A DNA stretch of 40,566 nucleotides from Stenotrophomonas sp. PS02298 (GCF_029959445.1 NZ_JASCOR010000022.1:1-40566); one strand, 5' to 3'. Positions 17,014-26,099 are shown, numbered from the stretch's first letter. Program-made: numbers and translations. Notes: generated by a model from the letters alone, not told the origin.

Positions 17014-18017
17014 GCGACACGGCCAGGCCATTGCCGCGAAATCCGCGCATGGCGACCCTGCATATCCTGCTGCTGGTGTTGGCTGGGCTCCCGTTCTTCG
17101 CGTGGGCACAAAGCTGCCAAGTGATCCGCAGCCCGAACATCGATTTCGGCGAAATCCGCAGCACCGCCACTACCGACACAGCGGCCACCGTCGTCGTCAG
17201 CTGCCAGGGCCTGGCACCGTTCGGCAACCAGATCACCGCCTGCATCTTCCCTGGCGAAGGCGTTCCCGGCGGCGTGGCACCACGCCGCATGACAAATGAC
17301 GCAGGCGCCCTGATGAACTACGACCTCTATGCGAACCCGGCGCAGACACAGCTGCTCGGCGCATTTGGCGGCAGCCAGCCCGTTTACGCGATCTCGATCC
17401 AGGCGGGAGCACTGAGCCCACAACAGATCCCGTTCAACATCTATGCCCGCGTCCCGGGAGGACAGATGCTGCCAGCAGCCTACCGATACGAGGGTAATCC
17501 AGGCACCTCCATCCTTCGTTACAGCTATGGCCCACCACTACTCGCGCCACCAACCGCGGAAAACTGCCGCGATGGCACCTTCCCCTTGCTGGGTGGTGCA
17601 GGTCAATCGCAGTTCCTTTTTGGCACCGTCAGCGCGCAAGTGCCCAGCGCCTGCCTGATCACCATCGCCACCGACCTGGACTTCGGCAGCGCCAGCCGCC
17701 TCGATGCCCCCCGCGACCAGAGCTCACTGATCCGCATGCGCTGCGCTACCGGTACGGTATGGACCATGACTCTGAGCAACGGCAACAACCCTGCCAATGG
17801 GCAGCGCCGGATGGCTTCAAATGGCAACTTCCTGCCCTACGAGCTCTACCTCGACCCGGCACTGCTCATTCCCTGGGGCGACTCGGAGGCGACCGGCGCC
17901 AGTGATGTGGGTGAAAACGAAGATGTGGCCTTCCCCGTCTATGGCAGGGTGTTCCCACAGCCGGCCCCCATTCCAGGCAGCTACAGCGACACGATCACGG
18001 TCACGCTTACCTACTAG
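17010..18017 (+). CDS. Two-domain spore-coat-U pilus tip protein (CsuE-like)
   Basis: A 335-aa secreted protein with a signal peptide (ILLLVLAGLPFFAWAQ) and two SCPU domains. Domain one (about 35-170) begins SCQVIRSPNIDFGEIRS and contains RRMTNDAGALMNYDLYAN and IPFNIYARVPGG. Domain two (about 205-335) begins SACLITIATDLDFGSASR and contains RRMASNGNFLPYELYLD, FPVYGRVFP and GSYSDTITVTLTY. Two-domain subunits at the end of Csu-type operons are tip adhesins, with the N-terminal domain exposed and the C-terminal domain joined to the rod. The start overlaps the usher stop by ATGA. It is the last gene of the cluster; rpsB and its own promoter follow. Confidence 0.88.
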   Translation: MSDTARPLPRNPRMATLHILLLVLAGLPFFAWAQSCQVIRSPNIDFGEIRSTATTDTAATVVVSCQGLAPFGNQITACIFPGEGVPGGVAPRRMTNDAGALMNYDLYANPAQTQLLGAFGGSQPVYAISIQAGALSPQQIPFNIYARVPGGQMLPAAYRYEGNPGTSILRYSYGPPLLAPPTAENCRDGTFPLLGGAGQSQFLFGTVSAQVPSACLITIATDLDFGSASRLDAPRDQSSLIRMRCATGTVWTMTLSNGNNPANGQRRMASNGNFLPYELYLDPALLIPWGDSEATGASDVGENEDVAFPVYGRVFPQPAPIPGSYSDTITVTLTY

Positions 18018-18053
18018 GCAGCCGCCCCCCCCTCTGCTCGCTGATCCGACAAA

Positions 18054-18082
18054 TTGCGCGCAGCCCAGCCAGGGGCTATACT
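18054..18082 (+). promoter_or_regulatory. rpsB: rpsB-tsf promoter
   Basis: TTGCGC (18054-18059), a 17-nt spacer, and TATACT (18077-18082) form a good sigma-70-type promoter. Transcription should start near 18089, leaving a 5' leader of about 235 nt before rpsB. Confidence 0.8.
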
Positions 18083-18088
18083 TCGCCG

Positions 18089-18324
18089 GCTTTTTCGGGC
18101 GCATGCCCGTTGGAGCGCGCTGACACCGGGCGTCAACCGGTGAATCCTCACCTGTCGCCCCCATCCGTGCCGGGGTGCCCTGTTCGTCAGGGTTCGGCCA
18201 CGGAGGCGCCAGGGAAGCCCAACCCCGGAACTGTTTGCGCGCTCGACATGAAAGCCGCGCATCGCAGCACGACCCCAACAAACCGGTCGCGCGCGGTGTC
18301 AGTTCCACCATCAGGAGTTTTGCA
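18089..18324 (+). promoter_or_regulatory. Structured rpsB 5' leader (possible S2 autoregulatory region)
   Basis: The long leader holds drawable helices. One is CACCGG (18124-18129) with CCGGTG (18137-18142) around a 7-nt loop. Another is a rod from CCGTG (18165-18169) to CACGG (18199-18203) that encloses CCCTG-TTCGT-CAGGG (18178-18192). In E. coli, ribosomal protein S2 represses rpsB-tsf through the rpsB 5' untranslated region, so an analogous control here is plausible. I cannot claim identity with the described RNA motif. Confidence 0.5.
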
Positions 18325-19134
18325 ATGCCCCAGATCACCATGCGTCAGATGTTGGAAGCCGGCGTCCACTTCGGCCACCAGACCCGTTACTGGAACCCGA
18401 AGATGGGCCAGTACATCTTTGGCGCCCGCGGCAAGATCCACATCATCAACCTGGAAAAGACCGTCCCGCTGTTCAACGATGCGATGAACTTCATCTCCTC
18501 GGTTGCCCAGAAGCGCGGCACCATCCTGTTCCTCGGCACCAAGCGCAGCGCACGCGAATCCATCAAGGAAGAAGCAGAGCGTTGCGGCATGCCGTTCATG
18601 AACCAGCGCTGGCTGGGCGGCACCCTGACCAACTTCGCCACCGTGAAGAAGTCGGTTGCCCGCCTGAAGGAACTGGAAGCCGGTGAAACCGACGGCAGCT
18701 TCGACAAGCTGGTCAAGCACGAAGTGCTGGGCCTGCGCCGTGAGCGCGACAAGCTGGAAGCCTCGCTGGGCGGCATCAAGGAAATGAACCGCCTGCCCGA
18801 CGCCATCTTCGTCATCGACATCGGCCACGAAGACATCGCCATCAAGGAAGCCAAGAAGCTCGGCATCCCGGTGATCGCCGTTGTTGACACCAACTACAAC
18901 CCGGAACTGGTTGATTACGCCATCCCGGGCAACGACGACGCCATCCGTGCCGTGCAGCTGTACGCTCGCGCCGCCGCCGACGCCGTGCTGGAAGGCAAGG
19001 CTGCTGCTCCGAACGCCGCCACCGTGCGCGAAGAAGAGTTCAGCGAAGCCGCTGCTGGCGAAGAAGCCAAGCCGGCCCGCCGCGCTCCGGCCAAGAAGGC
19101 TCCGGCCAAGAAGGGTGACGAGGCTTCGGCCTGA
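18325..19134 (+). CDS. rpsB: 30S ribosomal protein S2
   Basis: A 269-aa small-subunit protein that binds late in 30S assembly and helps dock S1. The start at 18325 has AGGAG about 8 nt upstream and gives the family N-terminus [27 protein letters not shown]-like sequence. Further signatures are [58 protein letters not shown] and the C-terminal [20 protein letters not shown]. The protein ends in an Ala/Lys/Pro-rich tail of about 35 residues ([16 protein letters not shown]), longer than in E. coli and similar in style to the DapD tail in this window. First gene of rpsB-tsf. Confidence 0.98.
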   Translation: MPQITMRQMLEAGVHFGHQTRYWNPKMGQYIFGARGKIHIINLEKTVPLFNDAMNFISSVAQKRGTILFLGTKRSARESIKEEAERCGMPFMNQRWLGGTLTNFATVKKSVARLKELEAGETDGSFDKLVKHEVLGLRRERDKLEASLGGIKEMNRLPDAIFVIDIGHEDIAIKEAKKLGIPVIAVVDTNYNPELVDYAIPGNDDAIRAVQLYARAAADAVLEGKAAAPNAATVREEEFSEAAAGEEAKPARRAPAKKAPAKKGDEASA

Positions 19135-19143
19135 TCCCTACCG

Positions 19144-19240
19144 GCGGGCGCAGCCATTGCGCCCGCTTCCCCTGTGCCGGCACCAATGGCGCCGAGCACT
19201 GACAGGGCTGCGTAACAACGGCCGGCCATCATGGCCGGCC
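19144..19240 (+). promoter_or_regulatory. Two intercistronic hairpins between rpsB and tsf
   Basis: Two perfect 9-bp stems lie in the 134-nt gap. GCGGGCGCA pairs with TGCGCCCGC around GCCAT (19144-19166) and is followed by TTCCCCTG, a weak U-tract. GGCCGGCCA pairs with TGGCCGGCC around TCA (19220-19240), about 28 nt before the tsf ATG. The first may act as a partial terminator that sets the S2 to EF-Ts ratio; the second may protect or process the mRNA. Function is inferred. Confidence 0.6.
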
Positions 19241-19268
19241 TACCCCTTTCTATTGATGAGGTAATTCC

Positions 19269-20147
19269 ATGGAAATCACTGCTTCCCTGGTCAAGGAACT
19301 GCGCGAGCGCACCGGCGCCGGCATGATGGAGTGCAAGAAGGCTCTGTCCGAAACCAACGGCGACATCGACGCAGCGGCGGAAGCCCTGCGCAAGTCCGGC
19401 GCTGCCAAGGCCGACAAGAAGGCTGATCGCGTCACCGCCGAAGGCCGCGTGGGCGTTGCCAGCAACGGCGGCAACGCCGTCCTGGTCGAAGTGAACTCGG
19501 AAACCGACTTCGTTGCCAACGACGTCAACTTCAAGGCATTCGTCGATGCCGTTGCCGCTGCCGCCCTGGCATCCGGCGCCGCCGACGTGGAAGCCCTGAA
19601 GTCGGTCAAGCTGGCCAGCGGCGAAACCGTCGAAGAAACCCGCGCCATCGCGATCCAGAAGCTGGGTGAAAATATCCAGATCCGTCGCCTGGTCAAGATC
19701 AGCGGCGACAACACCGTTGGCACCTACGTGCACAGCAACGGCAAGATCGGCGTGCTGGTCGAACTGGCCGGCGGCAACGCCGAGCTGGCTTCGGGCCTGG
19801 CAATGCACGTGGCCGCGATGAACCCGCCGCACAACAAGGCAGCCGACGTTCCGGCCGACTTCGTTGCAAAGGAAAAGGAAATCGAGCTGGCCAAGATGAC
19901 CGACAAGGACAAGGCCAAGCCGGCGGACATCCTGGAAAAGATCATCAGCGGCAAGATCAACAAGATCATCAGCGAAGTGACCCTGTACGGCCAGAGCTAC
20001 GTGCTGGACAGCGACAAGACCGTCGAGCAGGCCGTCAAGGCCGCTGGCGGCGACGTCGTCGGCTTCCAGCGTCTGGCTGTCGGCGAAGGCATCGAGAAGG
20101 TGGTGGAAGACTACGCCGCCGAAGTTGCCAAGGCGATGCAGGTCTAA
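19269..20147 (+). CDS. tsf: Elongation factor Ts
   Basis: A 292-aa guanine-nucleotide exchange factor that recycles EF-Tu after each elongation cycle. The N-terminal UBA-like part is clear ([24 protein letters not shown]). The EF-Tu-contacting segment [13 protein letters not shown] follows at about residues 80-95, and the core has IQIRRLVKI and GKIGVLVEL. The C-terminal module ends with [17 protein letters not shown]. The start ATG at 19269 has TGAGG about 7 nt upstream. It follows rpsB as in nearly all bacteria and ends 27 nt before a strong terminator. Confidence 0.98.
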   Translation: MEITASLVKELRERTGAGMMECKKALSETNGDIDAAAEALRKSGAAKADKKADRVTAEGRVGVASNGGNAVLVEVNSETDFVANDVNFKAFVDAVAAAALASGAADVEALKSVKLASGETVEETRAIAIQKLGENIQIRRLVKISGDNTVGTYVHSNGKIGVLVELAGGNAELASGLAMHVAAMNPPHNKAADVPADFVAKEKEIELAKMTDKDKAKPADILEKIISGKINKIISEVTLYGQSYVLDSDKTVEQAVKAAGGDVVGFQRLAVGEGIEKVVEDYAAEVAKAMQV

Positions 20148-20174
20148 GCACCTGCCACACGCAACACCTGAAAG

Positions 20175-20202
20175 AGCCGCGGTTATCCGCGGCTTTTTCT
20201 TT
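20175..20202 (+). terminator. Terminator after tsf
   Basis: AGCCGCGG pairs with CCGCGGCT around a TTAT loop, followed by TTTTCTTT. It is a clear Rho-independent terminator closing rpsB-tsf. Confidence 0.92.
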
Positions 20203-20307
20203 GCCACGAAGTACCCGCGACAACACACTCCCGGCACTGGACTGCAAGACCCCGTCTTTGCTTAAACCATCCTGTATGCTTGCGCCACTGCCGCCTGCTT
20301 CTTCGAC

Positions 20308-21813
20308 ATGTCCCCCGAGCTCACTGCAGCCCTGTCCCTCTGCCGCAACCTGCCCTCGCCGCCGGCCATCGCTGTCCGTTTGATCGAGCTTGCGCAGGAC
20401 CCGGAAACCGACATCGCCAGCGCCGCTGACGTGATAGCGCTGGATATGGGCTTGAGCGCACGCATGATGCGCATCGCCAACTCCCCTCTGTACGCGAGCC
20501 GCCGCCGCATCGAAAACCTGGGCCAGGCATTGACCATGCTCGGCCTCAACGCCACCTTGCAGCTGGCGCTGGGCTTCAGCCTGTCACGCGCACTGCGCGA
20601 GGACGAAGACCACGCACAGCTGCTGCAAGCCGTCTGGCGGCGCAGCATCCTCAGCGCCCTGGCCGCGCGCTACCTGGGGCTGGCACGCAACGTCCGCAAG
20701 GTGGAAGAACTGATGCTGGCCGGCCTGCTGCAGGACATCGGCATCCTCGCCCTGTTGCAGCTGCGCAGCGACAACTACCCCAGCCTGCTTGCCGGTGCCG
20801 GCAGCAATGAGGAACTGCTCGCCCACGAACGCACCATATTCGAGTGCAGCCACGCCGATATCGGTGCCGAGCTGTGCGAGCAATGGGGCCTGCCGCCCTA
20901 CCTGGTCGACGCCATCAGGCACAGCGAAGCGCCGGCCGAACCAACCGACCTGTTCGGCCGCTGCGTTGCCCTGTCAGGCAGCATTGCCGAGATCTGGCTG
21001 AGCAAGGACACCGACCAGGCCCGCGACACCGCCCTGCGCCTGGTGCATGCACAACTGGAAATGGACAGCAGCCAGTTCGAACTGGTGCTGCAACAGGTCA
21101 GCCAGATGCTGCCGGAGATCAGCGCATTGTTCGACGTGCCGGTGCCATCCCCCGCCCGCATCACCTACCTGCTCGATCACGCCGCCGAGTTGATGGCCCT
21201 GCGCAACCTGCGCGAGCTACAGGATGCCGGCGCCGCCAAGCGACGTGCCGATGATTTCGAGCAGCAGGCTCGCCGCTTGACCGAACAGGCGCACCTGGAC
21301 GCACTCACCGGCCTGTTGAACCGGCGCCAGCTGGAAGTGGTGCTGGCGCAGGAGTTCGACCGCGCCGGCCGCGCCGACCGGCCACTGTCGGTGGCCTTCA
21401 TCGACCTGGACGACTTCAAGAAGATCAACGACCAGCACGGCCACCTGGTCGGCGACCAGGTCCTGCAGGCATTCGCCAGCCAGCTGCAGGGCCAGCTGCG
21501 CGGTAGCGATACCGTTGCCCGCTTCGGTGGCGAGGAGTTCGTGGTGTTGTTCCCGGGCACCAACGAACAGACCGCGCTGGAAGTGATACGCCGCGTACTT
21601 GGCGCCATCACCCAGACCCCGATCGTCACCGTAGCCAACATGCCGCTGCATGTGACCTTTTCGGCCGGCGTCGCCACTCATGGTGCATACGAGCGCTTCA
21701 CCGACATGCGCGACCTGCTCAAGGCCGCCGATGACGTGCTGTACCGCTCCAAGAACCTTGGCCGCAACCGGGTCATCGCCCGCGCCCCGGATCCCCACCC
21801 CACCGCCTGCTGA
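20308..21813 (+). CDS. HDOD-GGDEF protein, probable diguanylate cyclase
   Basis: A 501-aa cytoplasmic signalling protein. Residues 1 to about 215 form an HDOD domain, seen in LPSPPAIAVRLIELAQDP, LDMGLSARMMRIANSPLY and the degraded HD-like LLQDIGILALLQL. A linker and a short coiled coil (about 300-328) lead into a GGDEF domain (about 329-490) with DALTGLLNRR, FIDLDDFKKIND and the active motif GGEEF at 407-411. An inhibitory RxxD site (RGSD, 398-401) lies exactly five residues before it, so cyclic di-GMP feedback inhibition is likely. HDOD domains lack the full HD metal site and serve signalling. The gene lies between the tsf terminator and pyrH, with a possible -10 TATGCT about 28 nt upstream of the ATG but no good -35. 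The input signal is unknown. Confidence 0.9.
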   Translation: MSPELTAALSLCRNLPSPPAIAVRLIELAQDPETDIASAADVIALDMGLSARMMRIANSPLYASRRRIENLGQALTMLGLNATLQLALGFSLSRALREDEDHAQLLQAVWRRSILSALAARYLGLARNVRKVEELMLAGLLQDIGILALLQLRSDNYPSLLAGAGSNEELLAHERTIFECSHADIGAELCEQWGLPPYLVDAIRHSEAPAEPTDLFGRCVALSGSIAEIWLSKDTDQARDTALRLVHAQLEMDSSQFELVLQQVSQMLPEISALFDVPVPSPARITYLLDHAAELMALRNLRELQDAGAAKRRADDFEQQARRLTEQAHLDALTGLLNRRQLEVVLAQEFDRAGRADRPLSVAFIDLDDFKKINDQHGHLVGDQVLQAFASQLQGQLRGSDTVARFGGEEFVVLFPGTNEQTALEVIRRVLGAITQTPIVTVANMPLHVTFSAGVATHGAYERFTDMRDLLKAADDVLYRSKNLGRNRVIARAPDPHPTAC

Positions 21814-21886
21814 ACCGGATTCCGATTGACCCGGGTTTTGTCGCTGCATTGCAACAATAGATGTCACCTGAAACTGCGGCATCCGT

Positions 21887-21892
21887 TAGAAT
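21887..21892 (+). promoter_or_regulatory. pyrH: Candidate -10 box of pyrH
   Basis: TAGAAT lies 31 nt before the pyrH ATG in the short gap after the HDOD-GGDEF gene. No good -35 is seen 17 nt upstream. A promoter here would separate pyrH from the signalling gene. Tentative. Confidence 0.35.
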
Positions 21893-21923
21893 CCCCCGCG
21901 TTTTCCAGCCATCTGAGGTCACC

Positions 21924-22652
21924 ATGTCCAAGCTCGCCTACCGCCGCATCCTGTTGAAACTTTCCGGGGAGGCGCTGATGGGGGACGAGGACTACGGCAT
22001 CGACCCCAAGGTCATCAACCGCCTTGCCCATGAAGTCATCGAGGCCCAGAGCGCCGGCGTCGAAATCGCGCTGGTGGTTGGCGGCGGCAACATCTTCCGC
22101 GGCGCCGGCCTGGCTGCAGGCGGCATGGACCGCGTCACCGGCGACCACATGGGCATGCTGGCGACCGTCATCAACGCCCTCGCCATGCAGGACGCGCTTG
22201 AAAAAGCGGGTGGCAAGGCCCGCGTGATGAGCGCGATCAAGATCAACGACGTGTGCGAGGACTACATCCGCCGCCGCGCCATCCGCCACCTGGAAAAGGG
22301 CCGCCTGGTGATCTTCGCCGCCGGCACCGGCAACCCCTTCTTCACCACCGATTCGGGCGCTGCACTGCGTGCCATCGAGATCGGCGCCGACCTGCTGCTC
22401 AAGGCCACCAAGGTCGACGGCGTCTATGACAAGGACCCGAACAAGCATGCCGATGCGGTCCGCTATGACAGCCTGAGCTACGACCAGGTCATCAACCAGG
22501 GTCTGGAAGTCATGGACACGGCTGCCTTTGCGCTGGCCCGTGACAGCGACCTGCCGCTGCGCGTTTTCGACATGAGCCAGCCCGGCGAACTGCTGAAAAT
22601 CCTGCACGGCGAGCCCATCGGCACCCTGGTGCACGGCCGCGACGCCCACTAA
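21924..22652 (+). CDS. pyrH: UMP kinase
   Basis: Phosphorylates UMP to UDP with ATP, an essential step of pyrimidine nucleotide synthesis in the cytoplasm. Bacterial UMP kinases are hexamers of the amino-acid-kinase fold. The 242 aa match the family. Motifs: KLSGEALMG at the N-terminus, [13 protein letters not shown] for phosphate binding, [47 protein letters not shown]-type sequence for nucleotide binding, and [17 protein letters not shown] near the UTP/GTP regulatory region. The chosen ATG has GAGGT 6 nt upstream and the family N-terminus; an upstream in-frame ATG at 21861 was rejected. It is followed by frr, as in most bacteria. Confidence 0.98.
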   Translation: MSKLAYRRILLKLSGEALMGDEDYGIDPKVINRLAHEVIEAQSAGVEIALVVGGGNIFRGAGLAAGGMDRVTGDHMGMLATVINALAMQDALEKAGGKARVMSAIKINDVCEDYIRRRAIRHLEKGRLVIFAAGTGNPFFTTDSGAALRAIEIGADLLLKATKVDGVYDKDPNKHADAVRYDSLSYDQVINQGLEVMDTAAFALARDSDLPLRVFDMSQPGELLKILHGEPIGTLVHGRDAH

Positions 22653-22688
22653 CCCACGCTGCCGGCGCGGTGGGCAGGGGTAATCGCC

Positions 22689-22694
22689 TATAAT
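22689..22694 (+). promoter_or_regulatory. frr: Candidate -10 box of frr
   Basis: A perfect TATAAT lies 33 nt before the frr ATG in the 75-nt pyrH-frr gap. No recognisable -35 hexamer is at 16-18 nt, so a separate frr promoter is possible but unproven. Confidence 0.4.
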
Positions 22695-22727
22695 CGGCCG
22701 GTTCTAGAAACATCCAGGATTCGGCCG

Positions 22728-23285
22728 ATGATCAACGATATCAAGCAAGATGCGCAGGCGCGCATGACCAAGAGCATCGAAGCTCTGCGCCATACCCTCA
22801 CCACCATCCGCACCGGTCGCGCTTCGCCGACCCTGCTGGACGGCATCAAGGTCAAGGCTTACGGCACCGACACCCCCTTGAATCAGGTGGCCAGCATCAG
22901 CGTGTCCGAAGGACGTTCGCTGGTGATCACCCTGTTCGACAAGAACATGATCAAGGACGTGGAAAAGGCCATCTATGCCTCCGACATCGGCATCACTCCC
23001 ACCACCATGGGCACGGTGATCCGCCTGAACCTGCCGCCGCTCACCGAAGAGCGCCGCAAGGAACTGGCCAAGTCGGTGAGCAAGGAAGGCGAAGAAACCA
23101 AGATCGCCATCCGCAACATCCGCCGAGACGCCAACCAGGAAGTGGCCAAGCTGCTCAAGGACAAGGCGATCACCGAGGATGACGACCGTCGCAGCCAGGA
23201 CGACATCCAGAAGTTGACCGACAAGGCGATCAAGGACGTCGACGAAGTGGTCAAGCTCAAAGAACAGGAACTGATGGCGGTCTGA
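22728..23285 (+). CDS. frr: Ribosome recycling factor
   Basis: A 185-aa factor that, with EF-G, splits the post-termination ribosome. It has exactly the usual length. Typical segments are MTKSIEALRHTLTTIRTGRASP, the domain II motif TPLNQVASISVSEGR, LVITLFDKNMIKDVEKAI, IRLNLPPLTEERRKELAK and the basic helix VRNIRRDA-like stretch IAIRNIRRDANQEV. The C-terminus carries the long helix of the L-shaped tRNA mimic. It is followed by uppS with only 3 nt between stop and GTG start, so the two are likely co-translated. Confidence 0.98.
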   Translation: MINDIKQDAQARMTKSIEALRHTLTTIRTGRASPTLLDGIKVKAYGTDTPLNQVASISVSEGRSLVITLFDKNMIKDVEKAIYASDIGITPTTMGTVIRLNLPPLTEERRKELAKSVSKEGEETKIAIRNIRRDANQEVAKLLKDKAITEDDDRRSQDDIQKLTDKAIKDVDEVVKLKEQELMAV

Positions 23286-23288
23286 GGC

Positions 23289-24062
23289 GTGTCCTCCGTC
23301 CTGCACGACGATACCGCGGCCCCGGCATTGCCGGGGCACATTGCCATCATCATGGATGGCAACGGCCGTTGGGCGCAGCAGCGCCGGCGGCCGCGCATGA
23401 TCGGCCACCGTGCCGGTGCGCGCGCGGTCAACCGCAGCATCGATTTCTGCCTCGAGCGTGGCGTTGGCGCACTCACCCTGTTTGCGTTTTCCAGTGAAAA
23501 CTGGGGCCGCCCGCAGGAGGAAGTCGACTCGCTGATGAAACTGTTCCTCGGCGCACTGGACCGCGAGGTGGATGAACTCCACCGCCGTGGCGTGCGCGTG
23601 CGCTTCATCGGCGACCGCAGCCGCTTCGCCGGCAGCATCGTCCAGCGCATGGACAAGGCCGAGCAACGCACGGTCGGCAATTCCGCGATGACCCTGAGCA
23701 TCGCCGCCAGCTATGGTGGTCGCCAGGACATCGCACTGGCTGCGCGCGCCCTGGCCGAACAGGTCGCCGCCGGCACCCTGCGCCCCGAGCAGATCGACGA
23801 GCAGGCCCTCGGCCAGCACGTGGCGCTGGCCGACATGGCGCCGCCGGACCTGTTCATCCGTACCGGTGGCGACACCCGCATCAGCAACTTCCTGCTGTGG
23901 CAGCTGGCTTACAGCGAACTGTGGTTCACTGACGTGCTGTGGCCGGATGTCGATGCGGCCGTCCTTCAACTGGCACTGGATGACTATGCAAGGCGTGAGC
24001 GCCGCTTTGGTCTGACCAGCGCCCAGATTGCCGCCGCTGCGGCAGCGAGCGCACATTCATGA
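23289..24062 (+). CDS. uppS: Undecaprenyl (di-trans,poly-cis) diphosphate synthase
   Basis: Adds eight isoprene units to farnesyl diphosphate to make the C55 carrier lipid for peptidoglycan and O-antigen. It is 257 aa with a GTG start, 3 nt after frr; no ATG precedes the conserved part. Motifs of the cis-prenyltransferase family: HIAIIMDGNGRWAQ with catalytic Asp23, GHRAGARAV, FAFSSENWGRP, and the C-terminal PPDLFIRTGGDTRISNFLLW with AYSELWFTDVLWPD. The last codons overlap cdsA by ATGA. Supplies lipid carrier in the same block that holds dxr, the entry to isoprenoids. Confidence 0.97.
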   Translation: MSSVLHDDTAAPALPGHIAIIMDGNGRWAQQRRRPRMIGHRAGARAVNRSIDFCLERGVGALTLFAFSSENWGRPQEEVDSLMKLFLGALDREVDELHRRGVRVRFIGDRSRFAGSIVQRMDKAEQRTVGNSAMTLSIAASYGGRQDIALAARALAEQVAAGTLRPEQIDEQALGQHVALADMAPPDLFIRTGGDTRISNFLLWQLAYSELWFTDVLWPDVDAAVLQLALDDYARRERRFGLTSAQIAAAAAASAHS

Positions 24063-24877
24063 CAAAGACCCGCGTGATTGCAGCGCTGATCATGGCCCCG
24101 GTGGCGATCTGCGCAATCCTGTTCCTGCCAAGCCAATGGCTGGCTGCCGCTGCCGCCCTGGTGTTCCTGGTCGGCCTGTGGGAATGGCTCAAGCTCACCG
24201 GCGTGGTTGGCCTGCCGCGTACCGTGCTGGTGGTGCTGAACCTGCTGCTGATGGTGCTGCTGGTCTGGGCCTCGGACGGCAGCATGGTGCTGTTCCAACT
24301 GGCCGCGCTGGTCGGCGTCGGCTTCTGGCTGCTGGCCTTGCTGTGGCTGCGTTTCTTCGATTTTGGCGCGCATGACGAAAGCAGCGCACGCATGCTGAAG
24401 CTCGCCGCCAGCAGCCTGGCGATCATCCCGGCCTGGGCCTCGCTGGTCCTGATCCACGCTGGCAGCAATGGCCACCTGTGGTTGTTGACCGCATTGACCC
24501 TGGTCTGGGCGGCCGATTCCGGCGCGTATTTCGCCGGTCGTACCTTTGGCAAGCACAAGCTGGCCCCGCGCATCAGCCCCAACAAGACCATTGAAGGACT
24601 GCTTGGCGGACTGGTCGCTGGCCTGGTTACCGCTGGCGTGTTCGGCTGGCTTGCCGGCGTGCAGGCCCCGCAGTTCGGCTGGCTGATGCTGGTCACCGCG
24701 GTGGCAGTGTTGGCTTCGGTGCTCGGCGACCTGTTTGAAAGCCTGCTCAAGCGCCACGCCGGCGCCAAGGATTCCGGACACATCATCCCCGGCCACGGCG
24801 GCGTGCTGGACCGTATCGACGGCGTGCTCGCCGCGCTGCCGGTATTCGCGCTGGGCAAGGAAATCTTCGGCTTCTAA
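24059..24877 (+). CDS. cdsA: Phosphatidate cytidylyltransferase (CDP-diacylglycerol synthase)
   Basis: Makes CDP-diacylglycerol from phosphatidic acid and CTP, the precursor of all phospholipids, in the inner membrane. The 272-aa protein has about eight hydrophobic segments (the first three within residues 1-75). The CDP-DAG synthase signature is at the C-terminal end: [21 protein letters not shown], then [15 protein letters not shown]. Upstream of it are [21 protein letters not shown] and [12 protein letters not shown]. The start overlaps the uppS stop (ATGA), and dxr begins 2 nt after its stop, so uppS-cdsA-dxr read as one tight operon. Confidence 0.97.
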   Translation: MTKTRVIAALIMAPVAICAILFLPSQWLAAAAALVFLVGLWEWLKLTGVVGLPRTVLVVLNLLLMVLLVWASDGSMVLFQLAALVGVGFWLLALLWLRFFDFGAHDESSARMLKLAASSLAIIPAWASLVLIHAGSNGHLWLLTALTLVWAADSGAYFAGRTFGKHKLAPRISPNKTIEGLLGGLVAGLVTAGVFGWLAGVQAPQFGWLMLVTAVAVLASVLGDLFESLLKRHAGAKDSGHIIPGHGGVLDRIDGVLAALPVFALGKEIFGF

Positions 24878-24879
24878 GC

Positions 24880-26073
24880 ATGTCCACCTCTTCCTTACGT
24901 CAGGTCGCCATTCTTGGCGCCACCGGCTCCATCGGCACCTCGGCGCTGGATGTGATTGCCCGCCATCCGCAGCAGATGCGTGCCACAGTGTTGGCCGCTG
25001 GCAGCAATGTGGATGGCTTGATCGCGCTGTGCCAACAACACCGCCCGGACCACGCCGCCATTGCCGACCCGGCGCTGTTCGCGCGCCTGCGCGACGGCCT
25101 CAAGCACGCCGGGCTGGCGACCGAAGCACATGCCGGTCATCAAGCCATCGACGCACTGGCCGCCAGCGATTGCTGCGACACCGTGGCGGCCGCCATTGTT
25201 GGTGCCGCCGGCCTGTCTTCCACGCTCGCCGCCGCCCGCGCCGGCAAGCGACTGCTGCTGGCCAACAAGGAATCACTGGTACTGGCCGGCGAGCTGCTGA
25301 CCCGCGAGGCCGCCAACGCTGGCGCCGAGATCATTCCGATCGACAGCGAGCACAACGCCATCTTCCAATGCCTGCGCTCGCGCGACGCGCGGCTGGAAGC
25401 CGGCGTCCGCCGCATCATTCTGACCGCGTCCGGCGGCCCGTTCCGGGGGCGCGGCCGCGCCGAGCTGGAAAAGGTGACCGTGGCCCAGGCCGTTGCCCAC
25501 CCGAAGTGGTCGATGGGCCCGAAGATCTCGGTCGATTCGGCGACGTTGATGAACAAAGGCCTGGAAGTCATCGAGGCCCACCACCTGTTCAACGTCCCCG
25601 GTTCACGCATCGACGTGCTGGTGCACCCGCAGAGCCTGGTGCACTCGCTGGTCGAATTCATCGACGGCTCAACCCTTGCCCAGCTTGGCTTGCCGGACAT
25701 GCGCACCACCCTGGCCGTCGGCCTGGGCTGGCCGCAACGGATCGAGTCGGGCGTCGGCGGGCTGGACCTGCTGACGCAGGGCCGGCTGGATTTCGAGGCG
25801 CCAGACATGGACGCCTTCCCCTGCCTGCGCCTGGCCTGGCAGGCGATGGAGGCCGGCGGCAGCGCCCCGGCGATCCTGAATGCAGCCAACGAAGTCGCCG
25901 TTTCAGCCTTTCTTCAGGGGCGCATAGGCTTCCTGTCGATCCCGGCACTGGTGGAACACACGCTATCTACCCTGCCCTACGTGGCGGCCGATACACTGGA
26001 CGCCCTGTTGGCAGCTGATGCCCAGGCCCGCCAAATCACCGAATCCGCCATTGCCCGCCTGCCGAATGTCTGA
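24880..26073 (+). CDS. dxr: 1-deoxy-D-xylulose 5-phosphate reductoisomerase
   Basis: Converts deoxyxylulose 5-phosphate to methylerythritol 4-phosphate with NADPH, the committed step of the MEP isoprenoid pathway. It is 397 aa, the standard length. The NADPH site is [11 protein letters not shown] at the N-terminus. The catalytic part shows [25 protein letters not shown] (Asp/Glu metal ligands), the flexible loop region around SGGPFRG, and [20 protein letters not shown] followed by [11 protein letters not shown]. The C-terminal domain has [14 protein letters not shown]. It feeds precursor toward uppS, two genes upstream. All key residues appear intact. Confidence 0.98.
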   Translation: MSTSSLRQVAILGATGSIGTSALDVIARHPQQMRATVLAAGSNVDGLIALCQQHRPDHAAIADPALFARLRDGLKHAGLATEAHAGHQAIDALAASDCCDTVAAAIVGAAGLSSTLAAARAGKRLLLANKESLVLAGELLTREAANAGAEIIPIDSEHNAIFQCLRSRDARLEAGVRRIILTASGGPFRGRGRAELEKVTVAQAVAHPKWSMGPKISVDSATLMNKGLEVIEAHHLFNVPGSRIDVLVHPQSLVHSLVEFIDGSTLAQLGLPDMRTTLAVGLGWPQRIESGVGGLDLLTQGRLDFEAPDMDAFPCLRLAWQAMEAGGSAPAILNAANEVAVSAFLQGRIGFLSIPALVEHTLSTLPYVAADTLDALLAADAQARQITESAIARLPNV

Positions 26074-26099
26074 TCCCACCCTACAACCGAGCTGTGCCC

